The translations under genes were made by a program, and so were the position numbers. Positions 16,595 to 27,398 of a stretch of 64,000 bases of DNA are shown piece by piece; position 1 is the first letter of the stretch, and each line of letters starts with the position of its first letter. Source of the stretch: JBBROS01 sp965213845 (lineage in GTDB: Bacteria; Pseudomonadota; Alphaproteobacteria; Acetobacterales; Acetobacteraceae). The notes under the pieces were generated by a model, which did not search any database, was not told where the DNA came from, and saw only the letters and a program-made list of their open reading frames with translations. The stretch spans positions 124,001 to 188,000 of the forward strand of contig CBDCAI010000013.1 of the NCBI GenBank assembly GCA_965213845.1. Reading direction: 5' to 3'.

Positions 16595-18646
16595 ATGACG
16601 CCTGTCGACCAGAACATCGCCGCGGTCACCCACCCCGGCGCCGCCCAGCACCGCATGGGGGACGCAGCCCGCGCGCTCGTCCAGGGCGCCACGGCGGCGC
16701 ATGCCGGCCCGGGCGGCCCGGCAACGGGCATGGCCGACGTCGCCGCCGTGCTCTGGACCCGCTTCCTGCGCTTCGACGCCACCGACCCGCGCTGGCCGGA
16801 CCGCGACCGCTTCGTGCTCTCGTCCGGACAAGGGACCCTGCTGTTCTATGCCCTGCTGCAGCTGACCGGCCACGCCGGGATGGACACGGAGTCCATGGCG
16901 CGATGCGGCCAGCTGGACAGCCCCGCCGCGGGCCACCCCGAATACGGCGACCATCCCGCCATCGAGTTCACCGGGGGCTCGCCGGGTCAGGGGCTGGCGG
17001 CCGCCGTCGGCATGGCACTGGCCGAGCGCATGCTGGCCGCCCGCTTCGGCCGCAGCCTGGTGGACCACCGGACCTGGGTCGTCGCATCCGACGGCGACCT
17101 GATGCAGGGCATCAGTCACGAGGCTGCCTGCCTGGCCGGCCAGTGGCGGCTCGAAAAGCTGACCGTCCTTTGGGAAGACACCGCCACAGCGCCGGGCGCC
17201 GACGCCCCGGCCTTCGACTCCAGCGGCCCTGCCGACCCCACGGCCCCGGCCCCGGCTGCCGCAGGCGACACGCTGAAACGCTTCGCCGCCGCCGGATGGG
17301 CCACCAAGCGCATCGACGGCCACGACCCCCTGGCCATCGCCTCCGCCCTTTCGCTGGCGCTCCGTTCCCGCAAGCCGACGCTGATCGCCTGCCGTACCCG
17401 CCCCGACGAGGCGAAAGCTTCATCGAATGACGGCCTGGATGCCCCCCCGGCCAACGGCCGGGATGATCCAGCGGGTAACGGCCCTGGTGCCCTGCCGGGC
17501 AACGGCCGGGATGATTCGGCGGAACGCTGGGCCCGGGCCGGCGCGCGGGGCACGCCGGCCCGGCGCGCCTGGCTGAAGCGCCTGACCAACCATCCCCAGC
17601 GTACCGAGTTCGAGCGCGTCACCGCCGGGCGCCTGCCCGAAGCGTGGCACGAGGCGACCGCCGCCCTGAAGCTGCAATGCGTCGACGTCCATCCGGCCCG
17701 GTCCACCCGCGCCAGCAGCGCGACCGCCCTGGCTGCCCTGGCCGCCGCGATCCCCGAACTGGTCGGCGGCTCGGCCGATCGGGGCGGGTCGGACCTCGCG
17801 GCCCTGCCGGGGATGACCTCGGTCACGCAGGGCAGCTACGCCGGCCGGGTGATCGACTTCGGCCTGCGCGAGCACGGCATGGCCGCCTGCCTCAACGGCA
17901 TGGCGCTGCATGGCGGCCTGATCCCCTATGCCGGCACCCTGTTCGTCTCCACCGACCAGATGCGCCCGGCGCTGCGCCTGGCCGCTCTCATGCGCCAGCG
18001 CGTCATCCATGTCCTGACCCACGACAGCATCGGCCTGGGCGCCGACGGACCCGCGCAGCAGCCGATCGAGCACCTCGCCAGCCTGCGCGCCATGCCCGGC
18101 CTGTTCGTCATGCGCCCCGCCGACGCCGTCGAGACCGCCGAATGCTGGGAGCTGGCCCTGCGCCGCGCCGACGGCCCCAGCCTGCTCGTGCTGTCGCACC
18201 AGCCGGTGCCGCAGCTCCGCACCGACGCCGCCGAGAACCGCGCCGCCCGTGGGGGCTACGTCCTGGCCGAGGCGGACGGCCCCCGCCAGGCCACGCTGGT
18301 CGCGTCGGGCAGCGAGGTGGCACTGGCCATCGAGGCGCGGCGCCTGCTGGCCGGGCACGGCATCCCCGCCGCCGTCGTGTCGCTGCCGAGCTGGGAGCTG
18401 TTCGCCACCCAGGACGAGAGCTTTCGCGCGCAGGTGCTCGGCACGGCGCTGCGCGTCGGGATCGAGGCCGCATGCGGCTTCGGATGGGAGCGTTGGCTCG
18501 GGCCCGACGGCATCTTCATCGGCATGACCGGCTTCGGCGCCAGCGCCCCGGCAGACACCCTCTACCGGCACTTCGGCATCACGCCGGAGGCCGTCGTCTC
18601 CGCGGTGCGGAAACGGCTTCAACCCTCATCACCAGAAGGAATATGA
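16595..18646 (+). CDS. Transketolase-family protein with altered active-site residues
   Basis: Transketolases use thiamine diphosphate (ThDP) to move two-carbon units between sugar phosphates. This 683-residue protein keeps the family layout and the catalytic Glu (E426 in DFGLREHGM), H36, H114 and H476. Several positions that are nearly invariant are changed. The usual HG pair reads SSGQGTLL (Gln79), GDG reads SDG (165–167), the metal-ligand Asn is Thr196 (WEDTATAP), THQP reads AQQP (Gln488), and the phosphate-binding Arg is His535. The loop that normally carries GTHxxHG is replaced by a repeat-rich linker at about 268–320. It sits directly upstream of gap and pgk, the usual tkt position. It may be a poorly active transketolase, a new specificity, or a decaying gene; the frame is intact. 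Confidence 0.8.
   Translation: MTPVDQNIAAVTHPGAAQHRMGDAARALVQGATAAHAGPGGPATGMADVAAVLWTRFLRFDATDPRWPDRDRFVLSSGQGTLLFYALLQLTGHAGMDTESMARCGQLDSPAAGHPEYGDHPAIEFTGGSPGQGLAAAVGMALAERMLAARFGRSLVDHRTWVVASDGDLMQGISHEAACLAGQWRLEKLTVLWEDTATAPGADAPAFDSSGPADPTAPAPAAAGDTLKRFAAAGWATKRIDGHDPLAIASALSLALRSRKPTLIACRTRPDEAKASSNDGLDAPPANGRDDPAGNGPGALPGNGRDDSAERWARAGARGTPARRAWLKRLTNHPQRTEFERVTAGRLPEAWHEATAALKLQCVDVHPARSTRASSATALAALAAAIPELVGGSADRGGSDLAALPGMTSVTQGSYAGRVIDFGLREHGMAACLNGMALHGGLIPYAGTLFVSTDQMRPALRLAALMRQRVIHVLTHDSIGLGADGPAQQPIEHLASLRAMPGLFVMRPADAVETAECWELALRRADGPSLLVLSHQPVPQLRTDAAENRAARGGYVLAEADGPRQATLVASGSEVALAIEARRLLAGHGIPAAVVSLPSWELFATQDESFRAQVLGTALRVGIEAACGFGWERWLGPDGIFIGMTGFGASAPADTLYRHFGITPEAVVSAVRKRLQPSSPEGI
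17448..17524 (+). repeat. Repeat-derived linker in the transketolase gene
   Basis: The sequence AACGGCCGGGATGAT occurs at about 17453 and again at about 17501, with related GGTAACGG and GGGCAACGG copies between. It encodes an NGRDD…GNG…NGRDD segment. It replaces the conserved loop that in ordinary transketolases covers the cofactor. The spacing is less regular than in the 12- and 15-bp arrays of this window. Confidence 0.6.
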
Positions 18647-18650
18647 CACC

Positions 18651-19667
18651 ATGGCCGTGAAGGTCGCCATCAACGGGTTCGGGCGCATCGGTCGCCTCGT
18701 GCTGCGCGCCATCGTCGAGAGCGGACGCACCGACGTCGAGCCCGTCGCCATCAACGACCTCGGCAGCGTCGAGGCCAACGCCCACATGTTCCGCTTCGAC
18801 AGCGTGCACGGCCGCTTCCCCGGCGAGGTCGAGGTGCAGGGTGACATGATCACCATCCGCCACAACGGCCGCACCTATGGCCCGCTGAAGGTGACGGCCG
18901 AGCGCGAGCCCGGCAAGGTCCCCTATCAGGGCGTCGACGTCGCGCTGGAATGCACGGGACGCTTCACGACCAAGGAATCGGCCATGGCGCTGATCACCGG
19001 GGCCGGGGCGAAGAAGGTGCTGATCTCGGCCCCGGCCGACGGCGTCGACGCCACCGTGGTCTATGGCGTGAACCACAAGGTCATCACCAAGGACATGACC
19101 GTCATCTCCAACGCGTCCTGCACCACCAACTGCCTGGCGCCCATGGTGAAGGTCCTGCACGAACAGTTCGGCATCCTGCGCGGCTACATGGTCACCATCC
19201 ACGCCTATACCGGCGACCAGAACACCGTCGACACCCTGCACAAGGACCTGCACCGCGCCCGCGCCGCCGCGGTCAGCAGCATCCCCACCAGCACCGGCGC
19301 CGCCCGCGCCGTCGGCCTCGTCTTCCCGGAGCTGAAGGGCAAGCTGGACGGCACCTCCATCCGCGTGCCCATCCCCAACGTCAGCCTGGTCAGCCTGGAC
19401 GTGAATCTGCGCGACGCGGCGACGGTGCAGCAGATCAACGACGCCATGAAGGCCGCCGCCGCCGGGGAGCTGAAGGGCATCCTGGACTACAACACCCACA
19501 AGCTGGTCAGCATCGACTTCAACCACCAGCCCGCCTCCTGCACCTTCGACGCGACGCAGACGGCCGTGGTGGACGGCCAGCTCGCCCGGGTGATGGGTTG
19601 GTACGACAACGAATGGGGCTTCTCCAACCGCATGGCCGACACCGCGGCCCTGTTCGGCAGCCTGTAG
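18651..19667 (+). CDS. gap: Glyceraldehyde-3-phosphate dehydrogenase, type I
   Basis: This enzyme oxidises glyceraldehyde-3-phosphate to 1,3-bisphosphoglycerate with NAD(P)+. The 338-residue protein has the Rossmann start VKVAINGFGRIGRLVLRA, the catalytic Cys in SNASCTTNCLAP, the His in MVTIHAYTGDQNTVD, and a C-terminal WYDNEWGFSNRM. AGAAGGA is placed about ten bases before the ATG, overlapping the end of the transketolase gene by context (4-nt gap). It lies in the order transketolase–gap–pgk. Confidence 0.96.
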   Translation: MAVKVAINGFGRIGRLVLRAIVESGRTDVEPVAINDLGSVEANAHMFRFDSVHGRFPGEVEVQGDMITIRHNGRTYGPLKVTAEREPGKVPYQGVDVALECTGRFTTKESAMALITGAGAKKVLISAPADGVDATVVYGVNHKVITKDMTVISNASCTTNCLAPMVKVLHEQFGILRGYMVTIHAYTGDQNTVDTLHKDLHRARAAAVSSIPTSTGAARAVGLVFPELKGKLDGTSIRVPIPNVSLVSLDVNLRDAATVQQINDAMKAAAAGELKGILDYNTHKLVSIDFNHQPASCTFDATQTAVVDGQLARVMGWYDNEWGFSNRMADTAALFGSL

Positions 19668-19668
19668 G

Positions 19669-20859
19669 ATGCCGGTCCGCCTGCTCGACGGGCTCGCGCT
19701 GCGGGGCAAGCGCGTCCTGCTGCGCGCCGACCTCAACGTGCCGGTGCGCGACGGGCGGATCAGCGACCTGACCCGGCTCGAGCGGCTGAGCCCCACCATC
19801 CGGGAGCTGGCGGACGCCGGCGCCCGGGTGGTGGTGTGCAGCCACTTCGACCGCCCCCGGGGCAAGCCCGTGCCTGCGATGAGCCTCCGCCCGATGGCCG
19901 AGGCGCTGGCCCAGGTGCTGGGCCGCCCCGTCGGCTTCGCGCCGGACTGCGTCGGCCCCGACGCCGCCGCCGCCATCGCCGCCCTGCCCGAAGGCGGCGT
20001 GCTGGTGCTGGAGAACACGCGCTTCCACCCCGGCGAGGAGGCGAACGACCCGGCCTTCGCCCAGGCCCTGGCCGCCCATGCCGACCTGTTCGTCAACGAC
20101 GCCTTCAGCGCCGCCCACCGCGCCCACGCCAGCACGGAGGGCGTGGCCCACCACCTGCCCTCCTACGCCGGCCGGCTCATGCAGCAGGAGCTGGAGGCGC
20201 TGGACACGGCGCTGGGCAACCCCCAGCGCCCCGTCGCCGCCATCGTCGGCGGCAGCAAGGTCTCCACCAAGCTCGAGCTGCTGGGCAACCTGAGCCGCCG
20301 GGTGGACGTGCTGGTTATCGGCGGCGCCATGGCCAATACCTTCCTGGCTGCCCAGGGCACCGATGTCGGGCGCAGCCTGCAGGAGGCGGAGATGCACGCG
20401 ACGGCGCGCGACATCCTGGCCCAGGCGCACGCCGCCGGTTGCACGATCGTGCTGCCGACCGACGCCGTGGTGGCCCGCGAGTTCAAGGCCAACCCCGCCA
20501 CCGAGACGGTTTCCGTGTCCGCCATCCCGCCCGATTCCATGATGCTCGACGTCGGCCCCGGCACGGTCGAGGCCTTGAAGCAGCGCCTGCCGGACCTGCG
20601 GACGCTGGTCTGGAACGGCCCGCTGGGCGCGTTCGAGACGCCGCCCTTCGATGCCGCGACCACGTCCTTGGCCCAGGCCGTGGCGGCCGCGACGCAGCAG
20701 GGCAGCCTTCGCAGCGTGGCGGGCGGCGGCGACACCGTCTCGGCCCTGCGGCACGCCGGGGTGCTGGACCAGCTGAGCTACGTCAGCTCGGCCGGCGGCG
20801 CGTTCCTGGAGTGGCTGGAAGGCAAGACCCTGCCGGGCGTGAAAGTGTTGGAGGACTGA
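19669..20859 (+). CDS. pgk: Phosphoglycerate kinase
   Basis: Pgk makes ATP from 1,3-bisphosphoglycerate in glycolysis and runs in reverse in gluconeogenesis. The 396-residue protein shows KRVLLRADLNVPVRDGRI, VVVCSHFDRPRGK (the usual SHLGRPKG with changes), LENTRFHPGEEANDP, DLFVNDAFSAAHRAHAS, AIVGGSKVSTKLELL and the C-terminal SVAGGGDTVSAL. The start is one base after the gap stop, indicating a shared mRNA. TspO-like gene follows after 3 nt. Confidence 0.96.
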   Translation: MPVRLLDGLALRGKRVLLRADLNVPVRDGRISDLTRLERLSPTIRELADAGARVVVCSHFDRPRGKPVPAMSLRPMAEALAQVLGRPVGFAPDCVGPDAAAAIAALPEGGVLVLENTRFHPGEEANDPAFAQALAAHADLFVNDAFSAAHRAHASTEGVAHHLPSYAGRLMQQELEALDTALGNPQRPVAAIVGGSKVSTKLELLGNLSRRVDVLVIGGAMANTFLAAQGTDVGRSLQEAEMHATARDILAQAHAAGCTIVLPTDAVVAREFKANPATETVSVSAIPPDSMMLDVGPGTVEALKQRLPDLRTLVWNGPLGAFETPPFDAATTSLAQAVAAATQQGSLRSVAGGGDTVSALRHAGVLDQLSYVSSAGGAFLEWLEGKTLPGVKVLED

Positions 20860-20862
20860 GAC

Positions 20863-21345
20863 ATGCGCAAGACCGATGCCGCCCTGCTGGCCACCGGCGC
20901 CGTCCTCGCGGCGGCGCTCGTCGGCTCCCGCTGGCGCCCCTCGCCCGATGAGCCCGGCAACGCCCTGTGGTACGCGCGGCTGAGCAAGCCCGAGTTCCGG
21001 CCGTCGGGCGCCGTGATCGGGTCGGCCTGGACGGTGCTGGACATCACGTTGGCCTACGCCGGCGCACGCCTGCTGGCGGCCCCGCCGACCCCGCCGCGGA
21101 CCACGGCGCTGGCCGGATGGGGCACGGCGGTGACAGGCCTGGCCCTGTATCCGTTCCTGATGTTCGGCCAACGCCGGCTGGGGGCGGCGCTGGGCTCCGT
21201 GGTGGGCATGCTGGCCGCGACGCTGACGGCGGTGGCCGCCGGGGCGACGGTGGACCGCAAGGCGGCGGGGGCGTTGCTGCCGCTGGTGGGATGGCTCGGG
21301 TTCGCCGGCGTGCTGCAGGAGGAGATCTGGCGCCGCAACCGTTGA
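20863..21345 (+). CDS. TspO/MBR family membrane protein
   Basis: The 160-residue protein has five hydrophobic segments and the TspO pattern WYARLSKPEFRPSGAVIGSAWTVLD, where family members bind porphyrins or other hydrophobic ligands. The next helix has LALYPFLMFGQRRLG in place of the usual Trp/Asn-rich motif, so ligand binding may differ. TspO proteins act in the outer or inner membrane in tetrapyrrole and stress signalling. It starts three bases after pgk and probably ends that transcript. Confidence 0.75.
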   Translation: MRKTDAALLATGAVLAAALVGSRWRPSPDEPGNALWYARLSKPEFRPSGAVIGSAWTVLDITLAYAGARLLAAPPTPPRTTALAGWGTAVTGLALYPFLMFGQRRLGAALGSVVGMLAATLTAVAAGATVDRKAAGALLPLVGWLGFAGVLQEEIWRRNR

Positions 21346-21376
21346 TTCCGGCCTGGCATTAACCTTATGGTCAGGC

Positions 21377-21598
21377 ATGCGCCTCACAGTCCTCCGCATG
21401 CTCTCCACCAGCTCGCTCCAGGCTTTCTCCAGCGCCACGACCACGCCGATCGATCGCGCGGCGCCGGCAAACCCCGTGCGCCTCGTGCGCGCCACGCCGG
21501 ACCAGCCGGCCCGGGCCAGCGCCGCCCCCACCCTGCCCACCGGCTTCCCACCCTCCGTGCCGCCACCCCGCGGCTCGCTGCTGAACCTCTCGGTCTAG
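21377..21598 (+). CDS. Possible small protein, 73 residues, no recognised family
   Basis: The frame starts ATG at 21377 with GGTCAGGC upstream and encodes MRLTVLRMLSTSSLQAFSSA followed by a Pro/Ala-rich tail. It has no signal peptide, no membrane span and no family that I recognise. Ser/Thr/Pro content is high. It could be a chance open frame in G+C-rich DNA; the lack of a competing frame and its intergenic position are the only arguments for it. Confidence 0.25.
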   Translation: MRLTVLRMLSTSSLQAFSSATTTPIDRAAPANPVRLVRATPDQPARASAAPTLPTGFPPSVPPPRGSLLNLSV

Positions 21599-21622
21599 GA
21601 CTGCTGACAGTCTCACCCGTCC

Positions 21623-21643
21623 TCCCCGATCTTGTTTCGGGGA
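21623..21643. repeat. Short palindrome resembling dispersed alphaproteobacterial elements
   Basis: TCCCCGA at 21623–21629 and TCGGGGA at 21637–21643 form a 7-bp stem with a 7-nt loop CTTG-containing centre. The wider pattern CCCCGATCTTGTTTCGGGG then ATCCAC resembles the CCCGG-nCTTG-CCGGGATCCA-type intergenic palindromes common in alphaproteobacterial genomes. It may also serve as a transcription end for the upstream operon. Confidence 0.45.
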
Positions 21644-21676
21644 TCCACGCAGCACAGGCATAACAACCTCAATCCG

Positions 21677-21705
21677 TTGACAGTGCTCGAGGAATGGCAA
21701 ATTCC
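21677..21705 (+). promoter_or_regulatory. Possible promoter for the DUF3617 gene
   Basis: A perfect TTGACA at 21677–21682 is followed after 17 bp by AATTCC at 21700–21705, a weak -10. It lies about 100 bp before the DUF3617 start, in the most A+T-rich part of this gap. Confidence 0.35.
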
Positions 21706-21803
21706 ATGCCGCCTTCCAAGCATAGTTCCGCGCCACACAGGCTGGACGCAGCCGGCCCGACAGGATACCGCTCCGGTCAACGCTCGAATGGGATGAAGCA
21801 ACG

Positions 21804-22211
21804 ATGCCGGTCCGCTCCTTGTCGATGATGGTCGTGCTCCTCGCCGCCGGCGCCGCCAGCGCCCAGACGATGGCCGCCGGCGAATACTCCATCACCATCA
21901 GCGGGTTCGGGCCCAAGCCCCAGATCATGAAGCAATGCATGGCGGAACAAACGACCGACAAGGCCATGACCCCGAACCTCGAAGCCCTGAGCGACTGCCC
22001 CACCCGCGAGGTCACCAAGACGGCCACCGGCATGAAGATGAACTTCGTCTGCGACGGCATGACGATGAAGGGTACCGGCACCGTCGGCGACGGGTTCTAC
22101 CGCTCCGAAATGACGCTGGAGCGTCCAGGCGAGCCGCCGATGCGGATGGTGACGGAGGTCAAGCGGATCGGCCCGTGCAAGCCCGGCCAGAAGCCCGAGC
22201 CCGCGCCCTGA
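21804..22211 (+). CDS. DUF3617 family secreted protein
   Basis: The 135-residue protein has a signal peptide (MPVRSLSMMVVLLAAGAASA, cut after about residue 20). Its mature part is a small beta-rich domain with AAGEYSITISGFGPKP, a Cys near QIMKQCM, SDCPTREVTKT and NFVCDGMTMKGTGTV. The pattern of conserved Cys residues and the MTMKGxGTV strand place it in DUF3617, periplasmic proteins of unknown role. GGATGAAG precedes the ATG. It is a single-gene unit by context. Confidence 0.75.
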   Translation: MPVRSLSMMVVLLAAGAASAQTMAAGEYSITISGFGPKPQIMKQCMAEQTTDKAMTPNLEALSDCPTREVTKTATGMKMNFVCDGMTMKGTGTVGDGFYRSEMTLERPGEPPMRMVTEVKRIGPCKPGQKPEPAP

Positions 22212-22233
22212 AGCGGCGTTCCGCAACATTTCC

Positions 22234-22262
22234 TTGACTTTGGTGCGCTGCAACACTAGGAC
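22234..22262 (+). promoter_or_regulatory. Sigma-70-type promoter of the DEAD-box helicase gene
   Basis: TTGACT at 22234–22239 and TAGGAC at 22257–22262 are separated by 17 bp. A start near 22269 would give a leader of about 160 nt before the ATG at 22429. Long structured leaders are common in cold-regulated RNA helicase genes; the GGGCCCCC-type inverted sequence at about 22397–22410 could form a hairpin close to the start codon. Confidence 0.5.
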
Positions 22263-22428
22263 TGGGACGCGCGCTTTGACGTGACCCCGTGCCCTGCCTC
22301 CGGTCAGTACGTTCACCTCTCCATCTTGCGCCGGTTCGTGATCCCGTCGATCGCTGCGCCCCTACTGCGCGTGACAGACAGGTCCCGCCCGCTTCGGGCC
22401 CCCTTCGCGGGGAAACGAAAGATACATT

Positions 22429-23568
22429 ATGTCGACCAACTTCGAAGAACTCGGCCTCGCCGCGCCCATCCTCAAGGCGCTGGTCACCGAGGGCTACACC
22501 ACGCCCACCCCCATCCAGACCCAGGCGATCCCGCACGTCATGCAGGGCCGCGACGTCCAGGGCATCGCCCAGACCGGCACCGGCAAGACCGCCGCCTTCG
22601 CGCTGCCCATCCTGCACCGCCTGCTGGCCGACAAGAAGCAGCCCAAGCCCCGCTCCTGCCGCGTGCTCGTGCTCAGCCCCACGCGGGAACTGGCGAGCCA
22701 GATCGTCGAGAGCTTCCGCACCTATGGCCGCAACACCGGCGTCCGCACCGCGCTGATCTTCGGCGGCGTGCCCAAGGCGCGCCAGGCCCGCACGATGCAG
22801 GGCGGCGTGGACGTGCTGGTCGCCACCCCGGGCCGCCTGCTGGACCACATGCATGACGGCGCCGTCCAGCTGGGCAGCGTCGAGGTCCTGGTGCTGGACG
22901 AAGCCGACCACATGCTCGACCTCGGCTTCATCGTGCCGATCCGTAAGATCGTCAGCACCATCCCGCAGGCCCGGCAGACCCTGTTCTTCTCGGCCACCAT
23001 GCCGAAGGAGATCAGCACGCTCGCCGGCCAGATGCTGCGGGACCCCGTGCACGTCGCCGTCACTCCGGTCGCCACCACCGCCGAACGCGTCGACCAGCGC
23101 GTCATCTTCGTAGAGACCGCGCGCAAGCGTCAGGTCCTGGCCGAGATCCTGAAGCGCGGCGACATGACCCGCACCCTGGTGTTCACCCGCACCAAGCACG
23201 GTGCCGACCGCGTGACCCAGCACCTCGAGGCGGTCGGCATGCCGGCCGCCGCCATCCACGGCAATAAAAGCCAGCCCCAGCGCGAGCGCGCCCTGGCGAT
23301 GTTCAAGGAAGGCCGCATCAAGGTCCTGGTCGCCACCGACATCGCGGCCCGCGGCATCGATGTCGACGGCGTCACCCACGTCGTCAACTTCGACCTGCCG
23401 AACGTGCCCGAAGCCTACGTCCACCGCATCGGCCGCACCGCGCGCGCCGGACACGCCGGCATCGCAATCAGCTTCTGCGACAGCACGGAACGCGCCTACC
23501 TCCGCGGCATCGAGAAGCTGATCCGCACCCGCCTCCCGGTCGACGAGCCCGACCGCCTGGCCGCCTGA
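22429..23568 (+). CDS. DEAD-box RNA helicase, RhlE-like
   Basis: The 379-residue protein has the full set of DEAD-box motifs. They are the Q motif FEELGLAAPILKAL…TPTPIQTQAIP, Walker A AQTGTGKTAAFALP, PTRELASQI, TPGRLLDHM, DEADHMLDLGF and SAT. In the second domain are ATDIAARGIDVDGVTHVVNFD and HRIGRTARAG. It is a minimal helicase: the C-terminus stops about 25 residues after motif VI, without the basic tail seen in longer RhlE proteins. The position III Asp is normal but DEAD reads DEAD-H, as usual. Likely roles are ribosome assembly or cold-shock RNA unwinding. It is preceded by a long leader. Confidence 0.9.
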   Translation: MSTNFEELGLAAPILKALVTEGYTTPTPIQTQAIPHVMQGRDVQGIAQTGTGKTAAFALPILHRLLADKKQPKPRSCRVLVLSPTRELASQIVESFRTYGRNTGVRTALIFGGVPKARQARTMQGGVDVLVATPGRLLDHMHDGAVQLGSVEVLVLDEADHMLDLGFIVPIRKIVSTIPQARQTLFFSATMPKEISTLAGQMLRDPVHVAVTPVATTAERVDQRVIFVETARKRQVLAEILKRGDMTRTLVFTRTKHGADRVTQHLEAVGMPAAAIHGNKSQPQRERALAMFKEGRIKVLVATDIAARGIDVDGVTHVVNFDLPNVPEAYVHRIGRTARAGHAGIAISFCDSTERAYLRGIEKLIRTRLPVDEPDRLAA

Positions 23569-23576
23569 TTCGGCAA

Positions 23577-23601
23577 CCCGTCACGGCCTCGCCGTGACGG
23601 G
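23577..23601. terminator. Perfect hairpin between the helicase and hydrolase genes
   Basis: CCCGTCACGG at 23577–23586 and CCGTGACGGG at 23592–23601 form a perfect 10-bp stem with a 5-nt loop. It starts nine bases after the helicase stop and includes the last codons and stop of the convergent hydrolase. There is no T-run, but position and strength suggest a shared 3' end. Confidence 0.6.
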
Positions 23602-24457
23602 ACCTCTCAGCCGTTCCACAAGAAACGGCAGCACCCGCGCCCAATAGGCACCGGGATCGAACTCGTCCGGATGCACGTGTCCGGCACCCTCCACCGCCCA
23701 GAACGACTTCGGCTCCGGCGCCGCCTCGAACAACGTCTTGGCTTCGTCCAGCCGAGAGCGCGTGTCGAGCGTTCCCGAGATCACCAACAGCGGCGCCGTC
23801 ACCCGTCCGATCCCGATTACGGGCTGCACGTCCGACACTCTGAATCCCAGGATCGGCGGCATCAACACGGCAAACAGCCGTGTGATCATGACACCTGCAA
23901 ACAGCGGCAGGAACAGTCCGACCCGGTTTCGAATCGTCGAATCGAGCGTCGGGAACACCGATTCGAGCACCAGCGCATCGACCCTCAACGCCGGCGTCGC
24001 CAAGGCCAGCGCAGCACCCCCGAGCGAAAATCCGATCGCACCCACCCAACGCCCGGGGCCAGCCGATGCACCGCCTCGACCGCGGCCGTTGCGTCCAACC
24101 TCTCCAGCAGCCCGAACGTCACGAACCGCCCAGGGCTCTCGCCTGCCCCCTGCTGATCGATCAGCAACACGCCGAACCCCTCACGGACCAGGCGTTCGGC
24201 CTGCCCGACATCGCTTTCCGGGTCTCGTGGTAGCCATGCAGCAGCAGCACGACGTCGTCCGCCTTGTCGCCAGGCGCGAACCATCCCTGCACGACGGAGC
24301 CCGATCCCGAGGCGAAGCTGACCACCCGCGCGCCTGTCAGCGTGGCCGGCGGGGCGCCGAGCGTCACCCGTGCCGGCCAGGCCAGATAGAGCCCGACCGC
24401 GACGACTAGGCTGCACCCGGAAACCAGCACGGCCAACACTCCCCCGGTCGCGAACAA
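23581..24457 (-). pseudogene. Alpha/beta hydrolase, disrupted by two 1-bp deletions
   Basis: Three minus-strand frames together encode one serine hydrolase. The N-terminal frame from ATG 24457 has a membrane anchor (MFATGGVLAVLVSGCSLVVA) and the oxyanion-loop VVLLLHGYHETRK. The frame then shifts near 24216 into SDVGQAERLVREGFGVLLID and GAGESPGRFVTFGLLERLDA. It shifts again near 24050 into GAIGFSLGGAALAL (nucleophile Ser). The Asp in ISGTLDTRS and the His in EGAGHVHPDEF follow. Each shift equals one missing base, one in CGGAAAGCG and one in the CCCCGGGCG run. Repaired, the protein would be about 292 residues. Genuine decay and sequencing error both fit. Confidence 0.8.
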
Positions 24458-24489
24458 CCAAGGGCCCAGCCGCCTTATCGATCAGGAAT

Positions 24490-27195
<2,706 letters not shown>

Positions 27196-27398
27196 CGGGG
27201 GGCCTTATGGCTGGCGCCGCCCGCGCGGCGGCGCAGCGGCGGGCAGAGGATGGATGGCGTCCTTCAGATAGGAGGGGCACCGCACCGGGTCAACGCGGCG
27301 CGCCCCTGCCGTGCGCCGGCCTTCTGGTGCCGGGTTGTGAGCGGGGGGGGCTTGGGGCATTGTCAGACGTCCCGAACACCCCGCCTGAGGTTCCCTGC

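Larger units (their letters stand above)
21346..21803. other. Largely non-coding region between the TspO-like and DUF3617 genes
   Basis: This 458-bp stretch contains one doubtful small frame, a short palindromic element and a possible promoter, annotated separately. The base composition around 21650–21720 is more A+T-rich than its surroundings. I see no RNA gene fold that I can name. Confidence 0.6.
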
